A DNA stretch of 64,000 nt, from contig NZ_VKGK01000013.1 of the NCBI RefSeq assembly GCF_007197645.1, positions 1 through 64,000 of the forward strand. The letters are read 5' to 3'. Source of the DNA: Shewanella hanedai (GTDB lineage: Bacteria > Pseudomonadota > Gammaproteobacteria > Enterobacterales > Shewanellaceae). The notes under the pieces were generated by a model that saw only the letters and a list, made by a program, of their open reading frames with translations, had not been told where the DNA came from and did no database searches. The position numbers and the translations under genes are program-made. This document shows positions 7,734-16,999 of the stretch, piece by piece (position 1 is the first letter of the stretch; the number at the start of each line of letters is the position of its first letter).

Positions 7734-7801
7734 GTTTATGCTTCCAGTGTTTGTAGTTAAGACTACGAGATTAGAAATAGCTTGGTATATTGAGGGGCGT
7801 G

Positions 7802-8170
7802 ATGGTAATTAAGCGTGGGTTATATCTTATTTGTGGATTGTGTAGCTTAGCGTTAGGTTTACTTGGGATACCGCTCCCTATCCTACCAACGGTGCCATTT
7901 ATTTTATTAGCCGCTTTTTGTTTTGCACGTTCGAGCGAGCGTTTACATCAGTGGTTAATGAACCATCCTTGGTTTTCAGAAGCACTTGCTGATTGGGATA
8001 AAAAACGGGCGATACGTAAAGGATTAAAGAGAAAAGCATACATTGTTAGCGGCTTAAGTTTTGCTGTTAGCATTGCTCTCGTTCCACTTATTTGGGTTAA
8101 AGTGATGCTGGTATGTTGTGCTATTGGGCTGGGTCTATACTTAAGGCAAATCCCCGAATTGGAAGATTAA
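7802..8170 (+). CDS. ybaN: YbaN/DUF454 family inner-membrane protein
   Basis: A 122-residue membrane protein of the DUF454 family. Hydrophobic segments lie near residues 7-25, 27-40 and 85-115, and the conserved stretch GLLGIPLPILPTVPF with CFARSS is visible. Function is unknown; in E. coli it is also next to apt. A TTG at 7790 would add four residues, but ATG 7802 has GAGGGG at a good distance and begins with MVIKRGLY, so I use it. It precedes apt by about 190 bases with no hairpin in between. Confidence 0.85.
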   Translation: MVIKRGLYLICGLCSLALGLLGIPLPILPTVPFILLAAFCFARSSERLHQWLMNHPWFSEALADWDKKRAIRKGLKRKAYIVSGLSFAVSIALVPLIWVKVMLVCCAIGLGLYLRQIPELED

Positions 8171-8356
8171 CTGAGTATTACTCGTCTATTTCAATTGCGC
8201 AGTAGTACTAGTAAAGAGCTTATATTTTGTGAGTTCTTCGTCAAAATAACCTCATTAGCACCACCACTAGTTGCAACTCACAGTAAAGCGGCTTAAGCTT
8301 TAGCCCGATTTTTAAAAGTCAGCTAATAGCAGCGGACAAAACCAAAAGATGATGGT

Positions 8357-8902
8357 ATGAATAACGAAAGTTTAGCGCTAATAAAACAGAGTATTAAAAC
8401 GATTCCGGATTATCCAAAAGCTGGAATTTTATTTAGAGATGTGACAAGTCTACTTGAAGACCCTGTTGCCTATAGAGCAACGATCGATCTCTTAGCTCAG
8501 CACTATAAAGACCATGGTTTTACTAAGATAGTGGGCACTGAAGCTCGCGGCTTCTTATTCGGTGCTCCATTGGCACTTGCATTAGGTGTGGGTTTTGTTC
8601 CTGTTCGTAAACCAGGCAAGCTACCTCGCGAAACCATTTCTGAAAGCTATGAGCTTGAGTATGGTCATGATGTATTAGAACTTCATATTGATGCCATCAA
8701 CGAAAATGATAAAGTACTTGTGGTAGATGATCTGTTAGCGACTGGCGGCACAATTGAAGCGACGGTAAAACTTATTCGCAAACTTGGTGGTGAAGTTAAG
8801 CACGCTGCCTTTGTGATCTCTCTACCTGATTTAGGTGGTGAAAAACGTCTTCAAGAGATGGATCTTGAGCTAGTGACACTTTGTGTATTTGAAGGCGAAT
8901 AA
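8357..8902 (+). CDS. apt: Adenine phosphoribosyltransferase
   Basis: A cytoplasmic purine-salvage enzyme of 181 residues converting adenine and PRPP to AMP. The PRPP-binding loop [13 protein letters not shown] lies at 120-132 and the adenine-site region [12 protein letters not shown] at 62-73. The [16 protein letters not shown]-terminus (16-30) is diagnostic of Apt. Length matches E. coli Apt (183). It begins the conserved run apt-dnaX-ybaB-recR. Confidence 0.97.
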   Translation: MNNESLALIKQSIKTIPDYPKAGILFRDVTSLLEDPVAYRATIDLLAQHYKDHGFTKIVGTEARGFLFGAPLALALGVGFVPVRKPGKLPRETISESYELEYGHDVLELHIDAINENDKVLVVDDLLATGGTIEATVKLIRKLGGEVKHAAFVISLPDLGGEKRLQEMDLELVTLCVFEGE

Positions 8903-8918
8903 ACCAGCGTAAAAATGT

Positions 8919-8978
8919 TCCTCGGTAGCGAGTTTTAGTATGGCATGCTATTGTGCCACAATCCGAGGAGCATGCTCC
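8919..8978 (+). other. Nested hairpin in the apt-dnaX intergenic region
   Basis: TCCTCGG (8919-8925) can pair with CCGAGGA (8963-8969), enclosing an inner stem TGGCA/TGCCA (8941-8945 with 8954-8958). An overlapping palindrome, GGAGCATGCTCC, lies at 8967-8978 and would compete with the outer stem. It lacks a U-tract and the conserved SRP RNA core, so it is not a terminator or 4.5S RNA. It may shape the dnaX leader. Confidence 0.4.
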
Positions 8979-9011
8979 CGAAATTGATAAAGAAACACTT
9001 TGGGGAGTTCC

Positions 9012-11741
9012 ATGTCATATCAGGTGTTGGCCAGAAAATGGCGCCCTGCCACTTTCGAGCAAATGGTTGGCCAGTCTCATGTTTTACATGCGTTAACCAA
9101 CGCGCTTACTCAGCAAAGATTGCATCATGCCTATCTGTTTTCTGGCACTCGTGGGGTTGGAAAAACCAGCTTAGCACGACTCTTTGCGAAAGGCCTGAAT
9201 TGTGAGCAAGGTGTCACCGCGACACCCTGCGGTAAATGCTCAAGCTGTATTGAAATATCTGAAGGTCGCTTTGTCGATCTTATCGAAGTGGACGCAGCCT
9301 CAAGAACAAAAGTCGACGATACCCGTGAACTGCTCGATAACGTGCAGTACCGCCCTAGTCGTGGCCGTTTTAAAGTCTACTTAATCGATGAAGTGCACAT
9401 GCTGTCACGCAGCAGTTTTAATGCGCTGCTCAAGACGTTGGAAGAGCCTCCTGAACATGTAAAGTTTTTACTTGCGACAACCGATCCACAGAGGCTTCCA
9501 GTCACTGTGTTATCTCGTTGTTTGCAATTTAACCTTAAGAGTCTGACTCAAGAAGAAATTACACAGCAGCTTGACCATGTGTTAACTCAAGAAGTATTAC
9601 CCTTTGACGAACAGGCATTAAGCTTATTGGCTAAAGCGGCTAATGGCAGTATGCGTGATGCGTTAAGCCTCACAGATCAAGCGATAGCGTTTGGTGGTGG
9701 TGAAGTTAGACTGACCCAAGTGCAGACCATGTTAGGCAGCATTGACGAGCGACACGTTATCACCCTGTTTAACGCGCTAACCCAAGGTGATATTGGGCAA
9801 CTGATGCAGGTGACGTCTCAAGTGCTCTCATTTGGTGCCGATCCGCAAGAAGTGCTGCGTAGTTTACTCGAACTCTTACACCAAATTACCTTAAGCCAAT
9901 TTGCTCCTGCAGCGGCACAGCTCTCCATTCATAGTGAGCAGATAAAATCGTTTGCTGAGCAGCTAAATCCAGAGCAAGTACAGCTTTATTATCAATTGTT
10001 GCTGACTGGCCGTAAAGATCTCCCTCATGCACCAGATCCAAAATCAGGTCTTGAGATGGCGCTGCTCAGAGCGGTGTCATTTGTACCTGAGGCGCCCGTT
10101 AAGCGTTGGATTGTTGATAAGCCTGCGAGTGTATCTGTACCAGCTCTTAATAAGGTTATTTCAACGGATCCAGTTGCAAGCACTGCGCATGCAAGTACGC
10201 CTCTAACTGATGAGTTAACAGCATCACCAGAACAAGTTGTTGAACATCAAAGTGATGTTGTGACGTTGAAAAGTGAGCCAACAAACGCGGTGACAATTGA
10301 TTCAAGTGAAGAACAGCTTTCTTCGCTAGAAGCTGTTGATGATGAAGACGCAGCACTTGATAGTTTAAACAGTGAACAGACGTTAATACTAAGTCAGGCT
10401 GCAAGTCATGGGATGGAGCAAGAGACGGCTCAATTATCAGCTCAGGCAAGCCAAGCTGATGAGGTTGAAGCATTGACTTCTCAAGCAGTTGACCAACATT
10501 CTGAGACGACTAGCATCAACGAGACGGTAGTATCGACTACAGACGATGAACCGACCAAAAAGATGTCTGCGCTTGATGCGCCAGTGGCTGAAAAGAGCAA
10601 TGTGGTGAATGAGTCACAGCAGTCAGATCCCAATGCTGTGCCCGATGAATATTATGCACAAGCGGCGCAGTTTGATGTTGAACAGGACTATCAAGAACAG
10701 TTCCAAGAAGAGGATGCTTACCCGTATCCAGAATCTTCTGGTGATAACGCATATTCGCCAGTAGCACAACAGAGTGAAACAACAGATTCAGCCCCAGCAA
10801 GTACACCTGAAGAAGATGACATACTCGATGCAGTATTAGCAGCGCGAGATAGTTTGCTGACTCAACTTAGCGCTGAAGAGCCTAAGGAGAGTGGTGGAAA
10901 AAAGTCTGAAGCGCAACGTAAAGATTTTGTCCCGCCAAAACGGCCTCCTTCAACAGAGCAACCTCAAGAGGTAACGCCTGCAAAAGAGAGTAAGGTGCTT
11001 GATGAGCAATCCTCGACAGAGGCTGAGTTCGATGCTGCAGCGTTAGAAGATAGGCCCCCTTGGGAAGAGCCTGTTACGCCTATTTTGGCTGAGGAGACTG
11101 TTGATGATACAGAACTTAATCAGCCTGTTGAGCAGACAAACTCGGCAGCTGAAGAGGAATTTGTTCCTGCAAACAATGCGGTTCCCAAAGAAAGCTCAGC
11201 TCAATTGGTTGAAGTTCCTGCGCCGGTATTACATTCGACGCCACTTGAGGTTGTGCCAACCCATGATGGCGCAGTGACAGGAAATGACATCGATCTGAAA
11301 TGGTATCGTTTGATGTCAGCACTGGATGTTGGAGGGCGGGTACGTCAGCTGGCGGTCAATTCAGTGTGCCATCATTTTGTCGAGCCGCTTGCGCTCTTGT
11401 TGAAACCGAATCAGAAACATTTGTCTGCCGATGTTGCCATCGTGCAGTTAGAAGAAGCGTTAAGCAGAGCCTTAGATAAAGAGGTGCATGTTACGGTTTC
11501 TGTGGGGGTTGATGCTACGCGTGAAACACCACTTGAAATACGTCAGCGTTTCCATAAAGAGTTATTATCACAGGCCCATAACGGTTTAATGAATGACAGT
11601 CATGTTCAGTGGTTAATTGCGGAGATGGATGCTGAGTTTGAAACGGATAGTTTAAGTTACAGCCCTGAATTGTTGAGTTTGAAAGGAAATACCATCGAGC
11701 TTGTCGATAAGTCGAACTTTAAGACGTTGTCTGAGTCATAA
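9012..11741 (+). CDS. dnaX: DNA polymerase III tau subunit (gamma by frameshift)
   Basis: The clamp-loader ATPase and polymerase-coupling subunit, 909 residues from ATG 9012. The family N-terminus MSYQVLARKWRP, with a GGGGAG ribosome site, supports this start over TTG 9000. Walker A GTRGVGKT is at 45-52, zinc cysteines are C64, C73, C76 and C79, and LIDEVHML is the Walker B region. Residues about 370-750 are an acidic Glu/Ser/Thr/Ala-rich linker; the C-terminal part (about 755-909) is the tau-specific polymerase-binding domain. It is much longer than E. coli tau (643) because of the linker. A slippery heptamer at 10898 should produce gamma. Confidence 0.97.
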   Translation: MSYQVLARKWRPATFEQMVGQSHVLHALTNALTQQRLHHAYLFSGTRGVGKTSLARLFAKGLNCEQGVTATPCGKCSSCIEISEGRFVDLIEVDAASRTKVDDTRELLDNVQYRPSRGRFKVYLIDEVHMLSRSSFNALLKTLEEPPEHVKFLLATTDPQRLPVTVLSRCLQFNLKSLTQEEITQQLDHVLTQEVLPFDEQALSLLAKAANGSMRDALSLTDQAIAFGGGEVRLTQVQTMLGSIDERHVITLFNALTQGDIGQLMQVTSQVLSFGADPQEVLRSLLELLHQITLSQFAPAAAQLSIHSEQIKSFAEQLNPEQVQLYYQLLLTGRKDLPHAPDPKSGLEMALLRAVSFVPEAPVKRWIVDKPASVSVPALNKVISTDPVASTAHASTPLTDELTASPEQVVEHQSDVVTLKSEPTNAVTIDSSEEQLSSLEAVDDEDAALDSLNSEQTLILSQAASHGMEQETAQLSAQASQADEVEALTSQAVDQHSETTSINETVVSTTDDEPTKKMSALDAPVAEKSNVVNESQQSDPNAVPDEYYAQAAQFDVEQDYQEQFQEEDAYPYPESSGDNAYSPVAQQSETTDSAPASTPEEDDILDAVLAARDSLLTQLSAEEPKESGGKKSEAQRKDFVPPKRPPSTEQPQEVTPAKESKVLDEQSSTEAEFDAAALEDRPPWEEPVTPILAEETVDDTELNQPVEQTNSAAEEEFVPANNAVPKESSAQLVEVPAPVLHSTPLEVVPTHDGAVTGNDIDLKWYRLMSALDVGGRVRQLAVNSVCHHFVEPLALLLKPNQKHLSADVAIVQLEEALSRALDKEVHVTVSVGVDATRETPLEIRQRFHKELLSQAHNGLMNDSHVQWLIAEMDAEFETDSLSYSPELLSLKGNTIELVDKSNFKTLSES
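10884..10909 (+). promoter_or_regulatory. Programmed -1 frameshift signal of dnaX
   Basis: The heptamer A-AAA-AAG (10898-10904) is in the correct reading phase (GGA AAA AAG). After a -1 slip the next codons are GTC and TGA (10904-10909), giving a gamma of 632 residues. An internal Shine-Dalgarno-like AAGGAG lies at 10884-10889, 8 bases before the heptamer, as in E. coli dnaX. I see no strong hairpin immediately after the site. Confidence 0.88.
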
Positions 11742-11825
11742 GTTTGTGCGGCTTTGATTGATTATCACTAATTTTTAAGTAAGATGAGCCAACTTTATTA
11801 GCCCCTTAATTGAAGAGATATAGCT

Positions 11826-12155
11826 ATGTTTGGAAAAGGCGGTATGGGTAACCTGATGAAACAGGCCCAGATGATGCAAGATAAAATGGCCAAAGTACAG
11901 GAAGAGATTGCACGTATGGAAGTCACCGGTGAAGCGGGTGCAGGTCTTGTAAAAGTGACCATGACAGGTTCTCACAGTGTACGTAAAGTGGATATTGATC
12001 CTAGCCTGTTAGAAGATGACAAAGAGATGCTTGAAGATCTTATCGCTGCGGCGTGTAACGATGCTGCTCGTCGTGTTGAAGAGAATCAAAAAGAGAGAAT
12101 GGCTGAAGTTACAGGTGGTATGCAACTACCACCTGGCATGAAGATGCCGTTCTAA
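11826..12155 (+). CDS. ybaB: YbaB/EbfC nucleoid-associated protein
   Basis: A 109-residue homologue of the YbaB/EbfC family of small dimeric DNA-binding proteins. The N-terminus [18 protein letters not shown] is typical, and the central beta sheet and C-terminal helix end in [12 protein letters not shown]. It lies 84 bases after dnaX and 12 before recR, the order conserved across many bacteria. Its length equals that of E. coli YbaB (109). Confidence 0.96.
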   Translation: MFGKGGMGNLMKQAQMMQDKMAKVQEEIARMEVTGEAGAGLVKVTMTGSHSVRKVDIDPSLLEDDKEMLEDLIAAACNDAARRVEENQKERMAEVTGGMQLPPGMKMPF

Positions 12156-12167
12156 TCAGGGTCAAAA

Positions 12168-12767
12168 ATGAAATTTAGTCCTCTGGTTGATGAACTTATC
12201 CAATCATTAAAGTGTTTGCCCGGTGTTGGTCCAAAGTCTGCTCAGCGTATGGCGTTTCAGCTTTTGGAGCGGGATCGCAAAGCGGGACAATCTTTGGCTT
12301 CTGCATTAGCGAGTGCGATGAGTGATGTAGGACATTGCCAAGCTTGCCGTACTTTTACCGAAGAGAAGTTATGCCCCATTTGTGCCAGTCACAAACGAGG
12401 CCACTCTGAGGTTATTTGCGTTGTTGAAACGCCTGCTGACGTGCTGGCAATTGAAGCGGGAGGACATTTCTCCGGTCGATATTTCGTGTTGTTAGGCCAT
12501 CTTTCTCCACTTGATGGAGTCGGGCCAGACGAACTTGGTTTGTCACTGCTTGAAGCACATTTGGCTTCCGGTGATGTCTCTGAGCTTATTCTGGCTACTA
12601 ATCCGACAGTGGAAGGGGATGCAACAGCACACTTTATTGCTGATATGGCCAAAAATCATCAAGTTGTGGTTAGTCGGATTGCTCATGGCGTTCCGGTTGG
12701 CGGCGAACTTGAATATGTTGACAGTACAACATTAGCACTCTCATTTAATGGGCGTTTACCTTTGTAA
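12168..12767 (+). CDS. recR: Recombination mediator protein RecR
   Basis: A 199-residue component of RecFOR, which helps load RecA onto SSB-coated gapped DNA. An N-terminal helix-hairpin-helix ([17 protein letters not shown], about 14-30) is followed by a zinc finger (C57, C60, C69, C72) and a Toprim domain ([15 protein letters not shown] onward). Length is close to E. coli RecR (201). It starts 12 bases after ybaB, so it is cotranscribed, and a strong terminator follows. Confidence 0.97.
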   Translation: MKFSPLVDELIQSLKCLPGVGPKSAQRMAFQLLERDRKAGQSLASALASAMSDVGHCQACRTFTEEKLCPICASHKRGHSEVICVVETPADVLAIEAGGHFSGRYFVLLGHLSPLDGVGPDELGLSLLEAHLASGDVSELILATNPTVEGDATAHFIADMAKNHQVVVSRIAHGVPVGGELEYVDSTTLALSFNGRLPL

Positions 12768-12819
12768 AGTGGAAGCGTTAAAGCGCTAGTGCGCTACATC
12801 CTTGTCTTCAAAATCAAAT

Positions 12820-12857
12820 AACCCAGAGTCTACATGTTAGATTCTGGGTTTTTTTTA
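12820..12857 (+). terminator. Intrinsic terminator after recR
   Basis: AACCCAGA and TCTGGGTT form the base of a 13-bp stem extended by TCTA/TAGA with one G-T pair. It is followed by nine T residues. It ends the dnaX-ybaB-recR unit and separates it from the htpG heat-shock promoter. Confidence 0.93.
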
Positions 12858-12886
12858 ATCATTTGAAAGGTTAAAAAACTTTTTCC

Positions 12887-12914
12887 CTTGAAAAGGTAAA
12901 TTCCAGCCCCATCT
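12887..12914 (+). promoter_or_regulatory. Sigma-32 heat-shock promoter of htpG
   Basis: CTTGAAA (12887-12893) and CCCCATCT (12907-12914) are separated by 13 bases. Both boxes match the RpoH consensus (CTTGAAA, CCCCATNT). The -10 box lies 49 bases upstream of the htpG start at 12964. Confidence 0.92.
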
Positions 12915-12963
12915 CTTAATGCATAGAGAAACAGTTTTTGTGAAACACATAAAGGAACAATCC

Positions 12964-14880
12964 ATGTCCCAACAAGAAACTCATGGCTTTCAAACTGAAG
13001 TCAAGCAACTCCTTAACTTGATGATCCACTCTTTGTATTCAAACAAAGAGATTTTCTTGCGTGAATTGGTGTCCAATGCAGCCGACGCCGCAGATAAACT
13101 TCGTTATGAAGCACTGACTAACGATGCACTTTATGAAGGTGACGGTGAGCTCAGAGTTCGCATTAGCACAGATAAAGAGAAAGGTACTGTTACCATAGAG
13201 GATAACGGTATCGGTATGACTCGTGACAGTGTTATAGAGCACTTAGGTACAATTGCAAAATCAGGTACTGCAGACTTCTTTAAAAATCTTTCGGGTGATG
13301 AATCGAAAGATTCACAGTTAATCGGTCAATTCGGTGTGGGTTTCTACTCTTCATTTATCGTTGCCGATAAAGTGACTGTGCGTACTCGTGCAGCTGGCCA
13401 TAGCAGTGACGAAGGTGTTTTATGGGAATCAGCTGGCGAAGGCGACTTCACCGTAGAAAGCATTGTAAAAGAAAGCCGTGGTACAGAAATTGTGCTTCAT
13501 TTGCGCGAAGAGGAGAAGGAGTTTGCTGATGACTTCCGTCTGCGTTCAATTATTACTAAATACTCAGATCATATCTCTGTGCCTGTTGAGATGTTCGAAG
13601 CCGGTACACCTGCGGTTGAAGCAAGTGATGATCAAGAAGCGGTAGCGGCGACTGAAGGTCAGTGGAAGCCGATGAACAAGGCGACAGCTTTGTGGACTCG
13701 TAACAAGAGCGACGTTTCTAAAGAGGAATATCAAGAGTTCTATAAGCATATCTCTCATGATTTTACCGATCCACTTATCTGGAGTCATAATCGTGTTGAA
13801 GGTAAGCAAGAGTACACTAGTTTACTGTACATCCCTGCGAAAGCACCTTGGGATATGTGGAACCGTGACCGTAAGCATGGGCTAAAACTCTTCGTGCAAC
13901 GTGTTTTCGTTATGGATGATGCTGAGCAGTTTATGCCTAGCTACCTACGTTTTGTACAAGGTTTGATTGACTCAAATGATCTGCCGTTAAACGTGTCTCG
14001 TGAAATTTTACAAGACAACAAGGTAACGACAGCGCTTCGTACTGCTGTGACTAAACGCGTTTTAGGCATGCTTGAGAAGCTAGCGAAAAATGATGCTGAA
14101 AAATATCAATCTTTTTGGGCTGAATTTGGTCAGGTGTTAAAAGAAGGACCTGCTGAAGATTTCGCAAATAAAGAACGTATTGCTGGTTTGCTACGTTTTG
14201 CATCGACTCACACTGAAGATGCGACTCCAACAGTGTCACTTGCTGATTACATTAGCCGTATGAAGGAAGGGCAAGACAAGATTTACTATATCGTTGCCGA
14301 TAGCTATGAAGCGGCTGCAAACAGCCCGCACTTAGAGCTACTTCGTAAGAAGGGCATCGAAGTCTTGTTGATGTCAGAGCGAATCGATGAGTGGTTGATT
14401 AATCACTTAACTGAGTTTGATGGTAAGCAACTGCATTCTGTGACTCGTGGCGACCTTGAACTGGGTTCTCTTGAAGATGCCAGCGAGAAAGAGGCACAAG
14501 AGAAGTTAGAAACAGAATCTGAAGGCCTAGTTAAGCGTGTTAAAGATGCACTGGGTGACAAAGTCTCTACGGTTAAAGTGACGACCCGTTTAACAGATAC
14601 GCCAGCGTGTGTGGTTGCTGGTGACGGTGAAATGTCGACTCAGATGATCAAGCTAATGGAAGCGGCTGGTCAATCAGTCCCTGAAAGTAAGCCTACTTTT
14701 GAGCTTAACCCTGAGCATCCTCTTGTGGCACGTTTAAACGATGAACAAGATGAAGAGTTATTTGCTCAGTGGAGTGACTTACTTCTTCAACAAGCTCAGC
14801 TTTCTGAGAAAGGCAGTTTGGCAGATCCATCAGCATTCATTAAGTTGATGAACCAAATGCTTTTAGCTCAGTTAAAGTAA
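12964..14880 (+). CDS. htpG: Chaperone protein HtpG (bacterial Hsp90)
   Basis: A cytosolic ATP-dependent chaperone of 638 residues. The N-terminal GHKL ATPase begins [17 protein letters not shown], with ELVSNAADA and DNGIGM nucleotide-site motifs and the GQFGVGFYS lid glycines. The middle and dimerisation domains follow, and the protein ends [11 protein letters not shown] chose ATG 12964, with AAGGA 8 bases upstream, over ATG 12919, because the extra 15 residues are not family-like. Expression should be heat inducible from the perfect sigma-32 promoter upstream. Confidence 0.97.
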   Translation: MSQQETHGFQTEVKQLLNLMIHSLYSNKEIFLRELVSNAADAADKLRYEALTNDALYEGDGELRVRISTDKEKGTVTIEDNGIGMTRDSVIEHLGTIAKSGTADFFKNLSGDESKDSQLIGQFGVGFYSSFIVADKVTVRTRAAGHSSDEGVLWESAGEGDFTVESIVKESRGTEIVLHLREEEKEFADDFRLRSIITKYSDHISVPVEMFEAGTPAVEASDDQEAVAATEGQWKPMNKATALWTRNKSDVSKEEYQEFYKHISHDFTDPLIWSHNRVEGKQEYTSLLYIPAKAPWDMWNRDRKHGLKLFVQRVFVMDDAEQFMPSYLRFVQGLIDSNDLPLNVSREILQDNKVTTALRTAVTKRVLGMLEKLAKNDAEKYQSFWAEFGQVLKEGPAEDFANKERIAGLLRFASTHTEDATPTVSLADYISRMKEGQDKIYYIVADSYEAAANSPHLELLRKKGIEVLLMSERIDEWLINHLTEFDGKQLHSVTRGDLELGSLEDASEKEAQEKLETESEGLVKRVKDALGDKVSTVKVTTRLTDTPACVVAGDGEMSTQMIKLMEAAGQSVPESKPTFELNPEHPLVARLNDEQDEELFAQWSDLLLQQAQLSEKGSLADPSAFIKLMNQMLLAQLK

Positions 14881-14963
14881 TGATGAGTTAATTGAAATGA
14901 CAAGAGGCATGACTTGTTTTTATTAAGAGTCTGCCTCTTTTTGCTTTTAAATTTAGGATTGTT

Positions 14964-15809
14964 ATGGAAGCTGTTTTAGAACTGACTAAAGATAATATTC
15001 AAGATGTGGTTGATGCATCGATGAAGCAAATTGTTGTCTTAGCTTTTTGGTCGCAACAAAGTCCTGAAAGTGTTGCGCTGTCTCAGACGTTGACGGGGAT
15101 GGCACAAAAGCAATTTGGTCGTTTTGTATTGGCGAAAGTAGATTGCGATAAAGAGATTGAAATCGCCAACTATTTTCAAATTCAAAATATGCCGACCACG
15201 TTAGTGTTAAGTGAAGGAAAACCCATTGATGGTTTTGCAGGGCTGCAAGAGGAGGAGCAAATAGCAGCGATGCTGGATAAGCATCTTCCTGCTCAGTGGC
15301 AGTTACAGCTAAATGAAGCAAAAAATTTATTAGCGTTACAAGACGCAGAACCTGCTTTAGTGCTATTAAAGCAAGCGTACACAGAGTCACCTAATGCAGA
15401 AATAGCCTTGGTGTATGCCGATGCTTGTTTAATGCTGGATGATTTTGAGTTCGCCGCAGAATTGTTAGCCACTGTTGGGCTTGCTGATCAAGACAGTTAT
15501 TATCAAAGCTTGAAAGCTAAATTGGCTTTGGCATTAGATGCCGCTGACAGTCCTGAAATTAGGCAGTTACAACAGCTCGTTGATAATGAGCCTGATAATA
15601 TCACCCAATTACTCTTGCTCGTAAAAGCCTTACATCAAGCAAAACGTAATGAAGAAGCATTAGCCATTTTATTTAGCCCACTATCGAAAGATATTGGCGT
15701 GGCAAATGGAGATGCTAAGCAATTATTTTTAGAGATCCTCACGGCGCTAGGTCAGGGGAATACACTGGCAAACCAGTATCGTCGTAAGTTATACAGTCTT
15801 TTGTACTAA
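14964..15809 (+). CDS. cnoX: CnoX/YbbN-like thioredoxin-fold co-chaperone
   Basis: A 281-residue protein with an N-terminal thioredoxin fold (about 1-105) and C-terminal TPR-like helices (about 110-281). The catalytic CXXC is replaced by SQQS (FWSQQSPES), so it cannot act as a normal dithiol oxidoreductase. E. coli CnoX/YbbN similarly lacks the first cysteine (SXXC) and works as a redox-regulated holdase. Here both positions are serine. The conserved cis-proline is present (NMPTTLVL). It lies 84 bases after htpG, a fitting place for a proteostasis protein. Confidence 0.82.
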   Translation: MEAVLELTKDNIQDVVDASMKQIVVLAFWSQQSPESVALSQTLTGMAQKQFGRFVLAKVDCDKEIEIANYFQIQNMPTTLVLSEGKPIDGFAGLQEEEQIAAMLDKHLPAQWQLQLNEAKNLLALQDAEPALVLLKQAYTESPNAEIALVYADACLMLDDFEFAAELLATVGLADQDSYYQSLKAKLALALDAADSPEIRQLQQLVDNEPDNITQLLLLVKALHQAKRNEEALAILFSPLSKDIGVANGDAKQLFLEILTALGQGNTLANQYRRKLYSLLY

Positions 15810-15919
15810 CGTGAAGGCTGAAAACTGATAAGAATATTGAAAGAAGAGATCAATAAATGTCTTTATTTTGATTTCTTCCTTAGTACATGGGGCTAAAGTC
15901 TAATGATTATCTGGCTTAA

Positions 15920-16651
<732 letters not shown>

Positions 16652-16675
16652 GACTGAATAAGTCACTTTGCGATT

Positions 16676-16701
16676 AAAAGCCCACTTAGGTGGGTTTTTT
16701 T
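16676..16701 (+). terminator. Intrinsic terminator after adk
   Basis: CCCAC and GTGGG pair around TTAG, flanked by A and T runs, and are followed by seven T residues. It lies about 30 bases after the adk stop. Confidence 0.9.
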
Positions 16702-16794
16702 ATGGGAAAAATCTAGCTTGGAGAGTATTGATTTCTAATCATGAAGCACAATAGATAAAAAAGTGACTTAGCTTATGGTGAATTTTGCTGTTTG

Positions 16795-16999
16795 TGTTAG
16801 TATCTGCCGCCATTTATATTAGCGCTCAGGCATCGAAGCTGATATAAAAAAATAGTTAATTGTCATAATGCCCGATGCTTTTCTTATCAGGCATTAAATC
16901 CAAGCCACATCAGAGATGTTCTCTTTTGCCTTCTGTCATGGGCTTAGTGAGTGTATTGTGGCTTTGGGTGAACCCGTCACCATTTAATGAGAGCATTAC
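16795..16999 (+). other. Structured leader upstream of gsk, with candidate extended -10 promoter
   Basis: An extended -10 element (TGTTAGTAT, 16795-16803) with a GC-rich discriminator suggests transcription from about 16810. The next 190 bases have no reading frame but several pairings. GCATCG (16830s) can pair with CGATGC (16873-16878). AATGCC (16867-16872) can pair with GGCATT (16890-16895). The first two overlap and may exclude each other. AAGCCACA (16902-16909) pairs with TGTGGCTT (16957-16964), and GGG-TGAA-CCC follows (16966-16975). I infer an RNA regulator or stabilising leader; no known riboswitch class is recognised. Confidence 0.45.

Noticed and set aside
8919..8978. Possible 4.5S (SRP) RNA before dnaX
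   Set aside because: ffs lies near this cluster in E. coli and the hairpins raised the idea, but the conserved SRP core (GGUCAGGNCCGGAAGGAAGCAGC type) is absent.
10540..10565. Second A-rich run (AAAAAG) in dnaX as a possible frameshift site
   Set aside because: The heptamer would be C-AAA-AAG, which does not allow good re-pairing in the P site, and it lacks a nearby Shine-Dalgarno element; the site at 10898 is canonical.
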